A stretch of 22,058 nucleotides of DNA, taken from Candidatus Nitrosopumilus sp. GTDB lineage: Archaea; Thermoproteota; Nitrososphaeria; Nitrososphaerales; Nitrosopumilaceae. The notes beneath the pieces are model-generated. The model did not search any database. It saw only the letters and a program-made list of their open reading frames with translations, and was not told where the DNA came from. The first letter of the stretch is position 1. Every line of letters starts with the position of its first letter. Shown here in pieces: positions 6,578 to 14,572 of the stretch. The DNA lies in contig JABMOR010000089.1 in assembly GCA_013203245.1 (NCBI GenBank), positions 1 through 22,058 on the forward strand. The letters are read 5' to 3'. A program made the translations under genes and the position numbers.

Positions 6578-7600
6578 TTATTCATCTTTTACCAAAAATG
6601 TGCCTACCCATCCTTTTTCAGAAAATTCAACCTTGTGAGCATGAAACAGATATTTTCCAGGATATTCATATTCAAATTCTATTATTCCTCTATCTCCCTG
6701 CGATAAAGTCACCATGTCGGTAAAAGAGGAAGGTTCACTTTGGGTTCCAGCAGGATAATAATTGAACAGATTTCCATGAAGATGAAAATTGTTGATAGAA
6801 TCAAATTCTAAAATATTGATTACGTATAATCGAACTAATTTGTTTAGACTTATTTCAATTGGTTTGTACATATGATAGAAAGGGATTGTGTTAACAGCAT
6901 AAAGATTATTTTCAGCATCAAAATCTGTATCAAATCCATTTAGAATCATAACCATTTCATCAGCTGGTTCACGTCCTTCTTTAGGATCTACTATGAAAGC
7001 ACCATACAGTCCACGAGAAATATGTTCTTCAACAGGTGCCACATGACAGTGATACAGATGAACACCTGCAGGACCTGCAACAAACTCATAGGTAAATTCC
7101 CCACCAGAACCTACGCTTTCAAAAACACCGTCCATTTCAGCCTCATGTGTTCCGTGAAAATGAACTGTATGTGATTTTTCCCCATTGTTGATGAATTTGA
7201 CTTTAACAAGATCCCCTTCCGTTACACGAATTGTAGGACCAGGAGATGTTCCGTTGTATGTCCAGACATTAAAGAAAAGTCCTGGTGAAATTTCCATTGT
7301 TCCTTCATCTTCTGCAATTAAAGTAAATTCCCTTAGTGTGGTTCCATCTGAAAGTTGGGATACTCTGCCATAATTGAAATTCCTCAGATAAGAATCAGGA
7401 TCAAAACCTAAAGGCTCGCCAGAATAGTTTGTAGGATCAATAATGTCGCCAGTAGTTTGGATGGTTTTTACATTTGTAATTAATGTTTGAGTTTCAGCAG
7501 CGTCTTGGTTTGTAGAAAATGAAACTATTATGAAAGATAAAACAAACAATCCAATCAATCCAAATAAGATTTTCCCCCCAAGAGAGTTTAGAAATGTCAT
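6578..7600 (-). CDS. Membrane-anchored two-domain multicopper oxidase
   Basis: The protein has 340 residues. An N-terminal anchor (about 11-29) precedes two cupredoxin domains. Domain 1 has SHTVHFHGTHE (His144, His147, His149) and LYHCHVAPVEEH (His184, Cys185, His186, His193), giving type 1 copper plus half of a trinuclear centre. Domain 2 has NFHLHGN (His273, His275) and FHAHK (His320, His322) but no type 1 cysteine. This is the pattern of two-domain laccase-like oxidases, which assemble as trimers; copper nitrite reductase is related but has different domain-2 ligands. Possible roles are cuprous ion oxidation or oxidation of a small substrate outside the cell. It starts 4 nt after the DsbA-like gene stop and shares operator site 7. 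Confidence 0.9.
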   Translation of the reverse strand: MTFLNSLGGKILFGLIGLFVLSFIIVSFSTNQDAAETQTLITNVKTIQTTGDIIDPTNYSGEPLGFDPDSYLRNFNYGRVSQLSDGTTLREFTLIAEDEGTMEISPGLFFNVWTYNGTSPGPTIRVTEGDLVKVKFINNGEKSHTVHFHGTHEAEMDGVFESVGSGGEFTYEFVAGPAGVHLYHCHVAPVEEHISRGLYGAFIVDPKEGREPADEMVMILNGFDTDFDAENNLYAVNTIPFYHMYKPIEISLNKLVRLYVINILEFDSINNFHLHGNLFNYYPAGTQSEPSSFTDMVTLSQGDRGIIEFEYEYPGKYLFHAHKVEFSEKGWVGTFLVKDE

Positions 7601-7604
7601 TATC

Positions 7605-8402
7605 TTATTTACTTAATTGTAAATCAATTACTCTTTGAAATGATGCGAAAGGTTGGGCACCAATTAATTTTGTAAACCCAATTTTTTCATTACCAACAAA
7701 AAATCCAGGCGTTCCAGTTATATCATAATCACGACCATCATCCAAGTCATTTCTAATTTCTTCAAGATGTTTTCCAGAATCCATACAAGAATCAAACTCT
7801 TCAGCATCAAGTCCAATTTCAGACGCATATTGTTTAAAAAGACTTACAGATTGTAAAATTTCTAGGCCTTGCCAAGTTCCTTGATTTTCAAAAATCATAT
7901 CATGGATTTCCCAGAATTTTCCTTGGTCATCTGCACATTCTGAAGCAAGTGCCGCAGGAATTGCATTTGGGTGAATGCTCTGGATTGGAAAGTCCCTATA
8001 CACAAAATTTACCTTACCTGTTGAGATGTAGTTTTTTTCTAGTTGTGGAAGTGTGTCTTGGTGAAAATTGGCACAAAATGGGCACTGGAAATCTGAAAAT
8101 TCAATGATTGTAATTAATGCATCAGGATTTCCCCTCATCGGATCATCGTCAAGGGATATGTTTCGAATAATTTGAGGCCCGAACTGTTCTTGCGCGGTCT
8201 GCTTTGCTTGTGAGTTTTGTACTGTTTCTCTTATGATGATTTCTTTTGGCTCTACTGTTTCTCCACCAATAACATAACCACCTAAAAATGCAGAAACAAT
8301 AGATACTAAGACTATTGATATGATTAGTCGATTATACGTTGATTTGTTTACAGTAATTTTCTTATCTTGTGTTTTGTCCTCAATAAATTCAAAATCACCC
8401 AC
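7605..8402 (-). CDS. Membrane-anchored DsbA-like thiol:disulfide oxidoreductase
   Basis: The protein has 265 residues, starting at GTG 8402; no in-frame ATG exists near the N-terminus, and GTG gives the 37-nt operator spacing. A transmembrane anchor (about 25-46) is followed by a DsbA domain with Cys107-Pro-Phe-Cys110 (FSDFQCPFCANF) and a cis-Pro loop in ITGTPGFFVG. It belongs to the same broad family as the product of 1855-2538 but is longer and has a different CxxC dipeptide. It is first in an operon with the multicopper oxidase, only 4 nt apart. This suggests that it prepares the oxidase, for example its type 1 copper cysteine, or responds to the same stress. Confidence 0.9.
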   Translation of the reverse strand: MGDFEFIEDKTQDKKITVNKSTYNRLIISIVLVSIVSAFLGGYVIGGETVEPKEIIIRETVQNSQAKQTAQEQFGPQIIRNISLDDDPMRGNPDALITIIEFSDFQCPFCANFHQDTLPQLEKNYISTGKVNFVYRDFPIQSIHPNAIPAALASECADDQGKFWEIHDMIFENQGTWQGLEILQSVSLFKQYASEIGLDAEEFDSCMDSGKHLEEIRNDLDDGRDYDITGTPGFFVGNEKIGFTKLIGAQPFASFQRVIDLQLSK

Positions 8403-8439
8403 ATGTCAAATAATTTATCATGGAATATAATTACAGGGC

Positions 8440-8453
8440 TTTACAATTGTAAA
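8440..8453. promoter_or_regulatory. Palindromic operator site 7 (TTTACAATTGTAAA)
   Basis: Perfect palindrome between divergent genes, 37 nt before the GTG of the DsbA-oxidase operon on the minus strand and 43 nt before the TTG of the broken secreted-protein gene on the plus strand. A TATA-like AATATAATTA (about 8424-8433) precedes it on the plus strand. It may serve both directions. Confidence 0.78.
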
Positions 8454-8496
8454 ATACTATTGTTATCTACATCAAATTGGTATTTAGTTATTATAA

Positions 8497-8862
8497 TTGA
8501 ACAATAAGATTTTTGCAATATTATCAATAATTGCTTTAACATCAATAGGGATTTTTTCAAATTCCCCAGCTTTTGGACATTTTGATCATTTGCCACATAA
8601 CAATGGCGGTGGAGGTGACTTGGGAAGATATTATGTGAATCAGGCATTAGAACCAGATTATGCAAAACCTGGCGAACCTGCATATATTGAATTCAGCATA
8701 CAGGATGATAACGGAAATGATGTAAACGATGTTCTAACTGCCGTTGAGATTTATGATGCCACTACATATCAAAGAATAGAGTTTTTTCCTTGGACGCTTC
8801 ACAGTGTAGGGGATTTTGGAATTTCATCAGGATGTATTTCCACGATACTAGTATTCAATTAA
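8497..8862 (+). pseudogene. Truncated secreted protein, apparently broken by frameshift and stop
   Basis: The open frame (121 residues, TTG start) has a good signal peptide ending near SPAFG and an extracytoplasmic start (HFDHLPHNNGGGG, rich in His). The fold looks beta-sandwich-like up to HSVGDFGIS. The frame then reads out into an unrelated short tail and stops. In the +1 frame from 8834 the codons read VFPRY, stop, YSIKVQIND, which looks like the missing next strands (a FP-x2-Y-x-IKVQI pattern). This points to a frameshift near 8825-8834 plus a stop codon at 8849. Remnant similarity ends near 8880, where the promoter of the next gene begins. I do not recognise the function. A real short variant is possible. 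Confidence 0.55.
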
Positions 8863-8903
8863 AGTACAGATAAATGACATGGTTGTCGCAATACCAAAGA
8901 TAC

Positions 8904-8912
8904 TTTATATTT
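8904..8912 (+). promoter_or_regulatory. TATA box of the Hsp20-like gene
   Basis: TTTATATTT, centred about 27 nt before the TTG at 8935. The spacing fits leaderless initiation and argues against the upstream TTG at 8911. Confidence 0.5.
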
Positions 8913-8934
8913 GGTAGACTGTAATTTTCACTGT

Positions 8935-9393
8935 TTGGCAAGCTATAAGGGAGCATATTCAAATGAACAATCATTAAATTTTGTAATTCCCATAATTGTT
9001 ATTTTGTTTTTAGGAATTATCTACATAATGACACAAAGAGCAGATTCTGGATTTGTGAGTTTTATTCTAATTGGTGCAGCCGCTCTTACAATGTTTTACT
9101 GGGTGAAAGTTCTAAAGAAAATGGCAAAAGACCAAAAACCAGCATACACTCAAGCAAGAGAACAAGAAACAAAGAATTGGGTATATGATTTGATTAAAGG
9201 TGAAGAAGAGTTTGTTTTTGTTGCAGAAGTTCCAGGTCCTGAAGACAAAATTGCAGTAAGATTAGTTGATGGAATTTTATACATACGTGGAACATCAGGA
9301 TTTTCAAAAGAAATTCCAATAGAAGGAGTTAAAGAAATGCAAATATTTGATTTCAAATATAAAAATGGTGTACTAACACTAAGAATAAAATAA
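8935..9393 (+). CDS. Membrane protein with Hsp20/CS-like C-terminal domain
   Basis: About 152 residues. Two membrane helices (FVIPIIVILFLGIIYIM and FVSFILIGAAALTMFYW) are separated by a short loop (TQRADSG). After a charged linker comes a beta-sandwich with alternating strands: EFVFVAEVPG, KIAVRLVDGILYIRG, FSKEIPI and YKNGVLTLRIK. This matches the alpha-crystallin/Hsp20 strand order, including the usual NGVLxLxI ending. It may be a membrane-tethered chaperone. The start is uncertain because no ATG is in frame; TTG 8911 would overlap a TATA box, and TTG 8935 fits that box as a leaderless start. It converges on top6A with no spacer. Confidence 0.75.
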   Translation: MASYKGAYSNEQSLNFVIPIIVILFLGIIYIMTQRADSGFVSFILIGAAALTMFYWVKVLKKMAKDQKPAYTQAREQETKNWVYDLIKGEEEFVFVAEVPGPEDKIAVRLVDGILYIRGTSGFSKEIPIEGVKEMQIFDFKYKNGVLTLRIK

Positions 9394-10515
9394 TTAGAGA
9401 CTTTTTGCCAATTCTAATTTTTGTGGCAAATATTTGTCTGTAATGTTTGTTAATCCATATTTTGAGAAAGCCTCGAGTTCTGCTTTTCTTTTTAATCTTA
9501 AAAATACATCAAGCTCTTTTTTCCATACTCCATCTTGATATCTAGGATCTTTCTGCAAATCATAGCATCTCTTGATATCAGATTCAGTCATTGGGATTGT
9601 CGGTAACTTGTATTTTTCAATATCAGTAGCCCATACACCTACCCATTTTGCATCAGGGACTGTTAGGTCTCTAAGATGAGCAGCATTGGCAGAGCCAGAT
9701 TTTATAACCATTGCAATATGTTCCCCATACACATCTCCATCAGTTAAAACAATCACAGGTAAATTCATTTCTTCATGTAGTCTTTTTAACAATGTTCTAG
9801 TTGAACGCGGTGCTTGTCCACCAGTATTGATAATAATAGATTTAAATTTTTTATCAACTTGTTCCTCAACAAATCTTGTAAAAAGACCACCCTTTTCAAT
9901 TGCAATAACAATTTCTGCACTAGTATCTACCAGTTCAGCAGTTGTTAAACTAGGGCCGATTGAATATCCATCAGGATGATTTGACAGATTCATTTTTTTT
10001 CCTTCATATCCAGGAATAGTATATTCAATTGTTAAATCTCCGAAAATTGAACTTCTCTCTTCAGGAAATATGTGAAAATCTTCTCTAGGTTTAGAAGTTA
10101 CAGCCTCTAAATCAACAATAATATTATCAGATTCAGATTGGTCTTCAAATTCAATAGCAAAAGCTTGCGACGAATAATAGATATCTCTCAAGGTCGAGGA
10201 TTTTCTTTCTTGAGTTAATCTATTTGCAAAAAATGCCAACCACATCAATTGTGTAAAAGATCTTAATTGTGCAGAATTTCTTGAGCTTCTTACGGCAGCA
10301 TTACTTCCTAAAATGTACTGTCGAAGTTTTTTATCATAAACAATGTTACTTACGGATCTACTAGGAATAGAGAATTTTGGAAATTGACCATTATCTAAGT
10401 CATCATATATTTTTGCACCATGACTTTTAAGCATCTCAAGAATGTTCTTTTGTTTTTCATCAGCTTTTTTGCTTCGTTCTTTAATCTTAGTTTGTTCTTT
10501 TTTAGTTGTTGCCAA
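9394..10515 (-). CDS. top6A: DNA topoisomerase VI subunit A (Spo11-like)
   Basis: The protein has 373 residues and is the cleaving subunit of the type IIB topoisomerase. The catalytic tyrosine is in TLRDIYYSSQ (Tyr114, the second of the pair). The Toprim metal-binding residues are Glu207 (IAIEKGG), Asp259 and Asp261 (LTDGDVYGEH). With subunit B it relaxes and decatenates DNA in an ATP-dependent manner by double-strand passage. The start is TTG 10515, one base after the top6B stop, with AAAGGAGG just upstream in the end of top6B, so translation should be coupled. The length is normal for the family. Confidence 0.97.
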   Translation of the reverse strand: MATTKKEQTKIKERSKKADEKQKNILEMLKSHGAKIYDDLDNGQFPKFSIPSRSVSNIVYDKKLRQYILGSNAAVRSSRNSAQLRSFTQLMWLAFFANRLTQERKSSTLRDIYYSSQAFAIEFEDQSESDNIIVDLEAVTSKPREDFHIFPEERSSIFGDLTIEYTIPGYEGKKMNLSNHPDGYSIGPSLTTAELVDTSAEIVIAIEKGGLFTRFVEEQVDKKFKSIIINTGGQAPRSTRTLLKRLHEEMNLPVIVLTDGDVYGEHIAMVIKSGSANAAHLRDLTVPDAKWVGVWATDIEKYKLPTIPMTESDIKRCYDLQKDPRYQDGVWKKELDVFLRLKRKAELEAFSKYGLTNITDKYLPQKLELAKSL

Positions 10516-10516
10516 T

Positions 10517-12409
10517 TTAATTTTCCTCCTTTACTGTTTGTTTAGAATCAATTGTATTTTCCACATCTGCTGTTTGTTTAGATTCAATTGCATTTTCTGC
10601 TAGAATTTTCTTATAATTAGGTTCTTTCTTTTTTCCAGCAAGTTCTGTACAAAATTCTGCTATTAATGGAATATATTTTGCATAAAGATTTGCTCTCTTT
10701 TTTGCCATATCAGCTTGACCTCGTTTAGACATGTATGCTGCCAATTTTCTAGACAGTAATTGTAAAGCTAATCTCAATTCTCGCTCAATTTCAGGTCGGT
10801 CTGCCACATTTTCTTTTCCGGCAGTTTTGTATGGAATTCTAGTAGAACAAATATGAGAAACTATAATGAATGGTGGTTCTCCTTTTATTTTGTATCTACC
10901 CCAATCAGTTTCATTAACAACTTTGAGAACTACATCACTACCTTCATCATATAGTAAAGGGATTCTATTGGCATAGCGGTAAACATGTGGTCCTCCTGAT
11001 TTTATATCACCGCCATAAGCAATACCCATCTCAACTATGAACGGGAATCCAGAATACGCAGATGCTGGACGTTGTACAACCGCAGAAAAATCAGGATTAA
11101 AGAATTTTTTAATTCCTTTTTCAAGTGGTTCTGCACCCAAAGGTGCTAGACAAGTAGAATCAGGAGCCATGAAATCTTCAAATTTTTGAAGTGCATCACT
11201 AAGGTTCACTAATTCTTGGTTTGACAAAGTACCCATTCGTTTTTCAGGCTTGAATCCAGCATATTCTGCAAATTTAACAGCAGTTGTAGGCCCTATTCTT
11301 TGAAAGCGTTTTGTCAGAAATGTTGTAAGAGGTTCACCTTGAACAGTGTTGGTTAGTTGTTTGTAATATTGACTTTCAGAATCCATATCTACAGATTTTG
11401 ATTGTGAATCACCAAAATCCCAATAATGTAATTTTTTATTCGGCATGTCAATATCTTCAATTCTAATTTTGTTTAATTTTTCAAAATCCATTTTTAAAAA
11501 CGACATTAAAGATATTACCACTCTAACTTGACGTGGAAGTGTTTTCCATTTTTTCTTTGCTTTTTCCATGATTGCAGTAAAGCTAAGATTTTTTACAGAC
11601 AATCCTAAGTCTTTTCTAACTTTTTCTATCATTGCATCATCAATGGTAGGAATTTCAAATTGAGATTCAACAATCATTCTTCGAATTCTTTCTACATCAA
11701 TTCCATGTGGATGTGGTCGAATAATAGTTGGAGGTGGAGGAATTTCTTTTACAAATCTAGGATGACTAAATTTTTGTTCCTTTGGATCATCAAAAGTTAT
11801 TGAAGCATATGGAGTGATTAATGAAGTTTCATAAACGTAATCTCTAATTTTAGTTCCTGCTTTTGAATAGTCACCTTCTAAACAAATACTCACAGAAAGT
11901 CCTTTTTTTGAAACTTCTTTTGTCGTATGTTTTACTATTACAGGTTTATTTTTTTGAATATCAAGTAATAATTCAAATACATCTTGTGTAACACCATCTA
12001 CAGAACTTTTGACTGTAACTGGTTTGTTAGTAGTAATTTGTCCATAAAGAATTGCCATAGTTGCTCCAAGTCCAAACATGCCCCTTGCTTGTTTTAATCC
12101 AAATTTAGAACCATAAAGTACAGTTCCAAAAGCAAGTGGAATATGTTCTGCATCTATTCCAGGACCATTATCCTTTACAGTCAATATGTATGGTTTAGGA
12201 TCTGGCTTATCAGGATCAACTGCCTTGATGATCAAATGAACGTCTGGAAGAATACCTTTTTGGTCACATGCGTCTAATGCGTTTTCAACGAATTCTCTTA
12301 CAGCAGTATAAAGAGATCTTGTAGGATTACTAAATCCAGCTAAATCTCGATTACTGTAAAAGAATTCACTTGGGGAAATTTGATTGAATTGTTCCTTAAT
12401 AGAAGACAT
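10517..12409 (-). CDS. top6B: DNA topoisomerase VI subunit B (GHKL ATPase)
   Basis: The protein has 630 residues. The Bergerat ATP site is complete: REFVENALDACD (Asn43), VKDNGPGID (Asp80) and the lid ARGMFGLGATM (about 108-118). An H2TH-like linker lies in the middle. The transducer domain has the switch lysine region IPYKTAGKENVAD. ATP binding closes the dimer around the transported DNA segment. The protein is longer than many archaeal Top6B proteins because of a charged C-terminal extension that ends in two copies of a 12-residue unit (ENAIESKQT and ENTIDSKQT). The gene overlaps the KH-protein gene by 14 nt and precedes top6A by 1 nt. Confidence 0.97.
   Translation of the reverse strand: MSSIKEQFNQISPSEFFYSNRDLAGFSNPTRSLYTAVREFVENALDACDQKGILPDVHLIIKAVDPDKPDPKPYILTVKDNGPGIDAEHIPLAFGTVLYGSKFGLKQARGMFGLGATMAILYGQITTNKPVTVKSSVDGVTQDVFELLLDIQKNKPVIVKHTTKEVSKKGLSVSICLEGDYSKAGTKIRDYVYETSLITPYASITFDDPKEQKFSHPRFVKEIPPPPTIIRPHPHGIDVERIRRMIVESQFEIPTIDDAMIEKVRKDLGLSVKNLSFTAIMEKAKKKWKTLPRQVRVVISLMSFLKMDFEKLNKIRIEDIDMPNKKLHYWDFGDSQSKSVDMDSESQYYKQLTNTVQGEPLTTFLTKRFQRIGPTTAVKFAEYAGFKPEKRMGTLSNQELVNLSDALQKFEDFMAPDSTCLAPLGAEPLEKGIKKFFNPDFSAVVQRPASAYSGFPFIVEMGIAYGGDIKSGGPHVYRYANRIPLLYDEGSDVVLKVVNETDWGRYKIKGEPPFIIVSHICSTRIPYKTAGKENVADRPEIERELRLALQLLSRKLAAYMSKRGQADMAKKRANLYAKYIPLIAEFCTELAGKKKEPNYKKILAENAIESKQTADVENTIDSKQTVKEEN
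10534..10597 (-). repeat. Two-copy 36-bp-period tandem repeat at the 3' end of top6B
   Basis: A 28-bp unit at 10534-10561 recurs at 10570-10597 with two mismatches. The offset of 36 bp is 12 codons, so the reading frame is kept and the C-terminus gains a repeated SKQT-containing motif. Confidence 0.75.
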
Positions 12410-12968
12410 CTTGATCTTCCCATAATTGCATTCTATCTATTTTTTCTTTTCTATTAACAGCTTCTAACTTTGTATAAACAGCACCATGCATACTTCCACT
12501 TGAAATAGCAGATATTGCATCAACAGCTACACGTAATTTACTTGAATCACCAATAATTGAAACAGTTCTTCCATAAACTGAGATATGAGTACCACTAAGA
12601 TTTTCCATATTTCGTCTTGCTCTACCACCCTCTCCAATAATCCTCCCTTTTATCCTTTCAACATTTGCACTAGATTTTCCTGCAAATTCTCTGAGATCTA
12701 TTACATGCAATGCATTTTCACCTTCTAGTAAAGTCATTGCATTTTCAGGAGAAAAACCTCTGCCAATGGCAGTTACAATCTCCATAGCTTTGAATGGTTG
12801 AATTTTTTCAACATCTCCCTGAGTTCTTATAAAAACTTCACCATTGTCGCCATCAATCTCTATAGAAACATGACAAGATTCTTCAATTTTTAATTTTACA
12901 TTTCCTGCCTTTCCAATTAAAACACCAACTCGATCATTTGGAATACGAATTAATTTTTCAAAACTCAT
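12396..12968 (-). CDS. KH-domain RNA-binding protein, Dim2/Pno1-like ribosome biogenesis factor
   Basis: The protein has 190 residues with two KH domains. The first has the GxxG loop in VGVLIGKAGNVK near the N-terminus, and the second in RIKGRIIGEGGRARRN. This two-KH layout is that of the archaeal relative of Dim2/Pno1 (Krr1-like), which binds pre-16S rRNA near its 3' end. It is encoded directly after the Rio1 kinase gene, with a 4-nt overlap (12965-12968), and such linkage is common in archaea. In eukaryotes both proteins act in late small-subunit maturation, so the pairing supports the call. It overlaps top6B downstream. Confidence 0.92.
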   Translation of the reverse strand: MSFEKLIRIPNDRVGVLIGKAGNVKLKIEESCHVSIEIDGDNGEVFIRTQGDVEKIQPFKAMEIVTAIGRGFSPENAMTLLEGENALHVIDLREFAGKSSANVERIKGRIIGEGGRARRNMENLSGTHISVYGRTVSIIGDSSKLRVAVDAISAISSGSMHGAVYTKLEAVNRKEKIDRMQLWEDQDVFY

Positions 12969-13744
12969 TTTACAATATCCTCAAATATTTTATCTGAATC
13001 TTCAACAACAATTCCTCTTTTATTGAAGAATCTTCCAATGTTATTAATATCACGTTTAAGAAATTCATGGGCGTTTGGATGTCTAAGATCTACCCCAGAA
13101 CCAAGATCAAAAACAACCAAACCTTTTTCTGTTTTAAAGATATTATATTCTGAAAAATCACCATGAACCAGTTTTGCCTTTTTGTAAAGATCCCCAAGGA
13201 TAGAAATAGCCTGTGCGTAATCATTCGCATCAACTTCTGAAGTTAGTAATTGCTTTGCAGGCATACCACCATCACCTATGAATTCCATAGCAAGAACATT
13301 ATTTGTAACATAATATGGTCTAGGAACTGGGATTCCAGCCCGATAACATTGAGTTAGATTTCGATGTTCTTTTCTTGCCCATAGATAAACAAGATTTTTT
13401 GTTCCTTTTTTGAGATGAGAGAATCGAGGGTCTCCAAGGATATAGGGCTCACGTTTTTTAAAATTTGCAGTACTCACCAAATAAATTTTTAATGCAACAC
13501 TAGCACCATCATCATCAACTCCCCAAAAAAGAACAGATTCCTTTCCAGCACTTACTGTACCATTAACATATGCAATAACATGATCAGTGATCATTTTGTA
13601 AAGAGTCATGACAGTTGGTTTATCCAAAACTTCATTGACTACTTTTCCTTTTTTGAATCCATCTTCTAGAGGTGATCGTTTTCGTTTTGAATTTAGCTTA
13701 TTATCTAGTTTAGATTCTAGTTTTTTGCTAATTATATCAGTCAT
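12965..13744 (-). CDS. rio1: RIO-type protein kinase Rio1
   Basis: The protein has 259 residues. A basic N-terminal tail leads into a RIO kinase fold: nucleotide loop SAGKES, ATP-binding Lys86 (ALKIYLV), catalytic Asp196 with Asn201 (VHGDFSEYN) and metal-binding Asp213 (VFDLGSGV). The segment HPNAHEFLKRDINNI is characteristic of Rio1. Rio1 uses ATP hydrolysis in small ribosomal subunit maturation. It is the first gene of a cluster with the KH protein and top6BA. A separate promoter probably lies in the 84-nt gap after DUF424. Confidence 0.95.
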   Translation of the reverse strand: MTDIISKKLESKLDNKLNSKRKRSPLEDGFKKGKVVNEVLDKPTVMTLYKMITDHVIAYVNGTVSAGKESVLFWGVDDDGASVALKIYLVSTANFKKREPYILGDPRFSHLKKGTKNLVYLWARKEHRNLTQCYRAGIPVPRPYYVTNNVLAMEFIGDGGMPAKQLLTSEVDANDYAQAISILGDLYKKAKLVHGDFSEYNIFKTEKGLVVFDLGSGVDLRHPNAHEFLKRDINNIGRFFNKRGIVVEDSDKIFEDIVK

Positions 13745-13828
13745 TAAAAAGAAATACTCCTACTAGATAAAAGGGATTTCTGTTAGAAACTAAAAAAGTT
13801 TGTAAAGTAAAAATCAAATCAAACAACT

Positions 13829-14125
13829 TTACACTTGAAATATAATTAAAAATGGAACATCAGAAATTGTCTTTACAGCATTTTCAGAACCAATTCCTAA
13901 TTTCAGAGCTAAAGAAATAGTTTCTTTTCCTGCCATATTTATTATTGATGAATTTTTCAATAAAGATTCAGCTTCATCCTTTTCAACAAATCTATCCCCG
14001 TAATAATTTTCGCTGATATGTATAGTTAAATCATTTTGAATAATTTTTTTCCCCAGTAGATTAGCATCACAAATATTGAGCATTGATTGTTTTTGATAGT
14101 TATTAGTTCGAATCGAGAATTGCAT
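13829..14125 (-). CDS. DUF424 family protein
   Basis: The protein has 98 residues and matches the archaeal DUF424 pattern: MLNICDANLLGKKI, then HISENYYGDRFVE, then INMAGKETISLALKLG, ending with a hydrophobic strand VPFLIIF. Its biochemical function is unknown. The start ATG shares one base with the aIF2-beta stop (TAATG at 14123-14127), so translation is probably coupled, and this neighbourhood suggests a role near translation. The N-terminal extension (residues 1-14) is slightly longer than the core; an alternative start at the internal Met15 is possible. Confidence 0.8.
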   Translation of the reverse strand: MQFSIRTNNYQKQSMLNICDANLLGKKIIQNDLTIHISENYYGDRFVEKDEAESLLKNSSIINMAGKETISLALKLGIGSENAVKTISDVPFLIIFQV

Positions 14126-14547
14126 TACGCATATTTGCCTTTCAAAGTAGATTTTGCACCACAGGCTTCACAAATTAAAAAGGATATTCTATTTTCTTTA
14201 AGGATTTTTGTATCAGGGCTTTTACATGTTGTGCATTCAAGGTAGTCTTTCACATAAATTTGAAATAATCTTGTGAAATCATCTGGGGCCCTTCGGCCAA
14301 CAAACATTGCCTTATCTCCCTGCATTTCTGCGGGAACTGCAAATTCTTTTGAAAGATATTGTAAAACTTTTTGAGGATCTCTACGTAAAATCTTTGCAAA
14401 TTCTGAAAAATTTCTCAAAAAAGTCTTTTGTCCCTCCCACATTACATCCACAATCGGAAGTTCAAATCTAGTTTGAGATTCATTGTCAGTATCACCTAGT
14501 TTATCCTTAATACGATTGAGTAGATTTTCGTAGTCTGATTTAGTCAC
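14125..14547 (-). CDS. Translation initiation factor aIF2 subunit beta
   Basis: The protein has 140 residues with a GTG start. The fold runs from an N-terminal helix (YENLLNRIKDKL) through the central alpha-beta domain (NFSEFAKILRRDPQKVLQYL) to a C-terminal zinc ribbon with CTTCKSP and CEACGAK. This is the standard length and order of archaeal aIF2-beta, which belongs to the aIF2 trimer that brings initiator tRNA to the small subunit. An AATATAG TATA-like element at about 14571-14577 is spaced for a leaderless start at 14547. A 12-bp inverted repeat lies next to it. Confidence 0.95.
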   Translation of the reverse strand: MTKSDYENLLNRIKDKLGDTDNESQTRFELPIVDVMWEGQKTFLRNFSEFAKILRRDPQKVLQYLSKEFAVPAEMQGDKAMFVGRRAPDDFTRLFQIYVKDYLECTTCKSPDTKILKENRISFLICEACGAKSTLKGKYA

Positions 14548-14560
14548 TAAAAAATGGTGC

Positions 14561-14572
14561 AGGGTTGACCCT
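14561..14572. promoter_or_regulatory. 12-bp inverted repeat next to the aIF2-beta TATA element
   Basis: AGGGTTGACCCT has 5-bp arms around TG and abuts the TATA-like sequence, between it and the start codon on the minus strand. The position resembles an operator, but there is only one copy. Confidence 0.25.

Noticed and set aside
7608..7623. TTTAC and GTAAA arms near the end of the second DsbA gene
   Set aside because: The arms are 6 bp apart instead of having the fixed TTTACA-NN-TGTAAA spacing, and they lie in coding sequence at the 3' end of a gene, so this is not counted as an operator.
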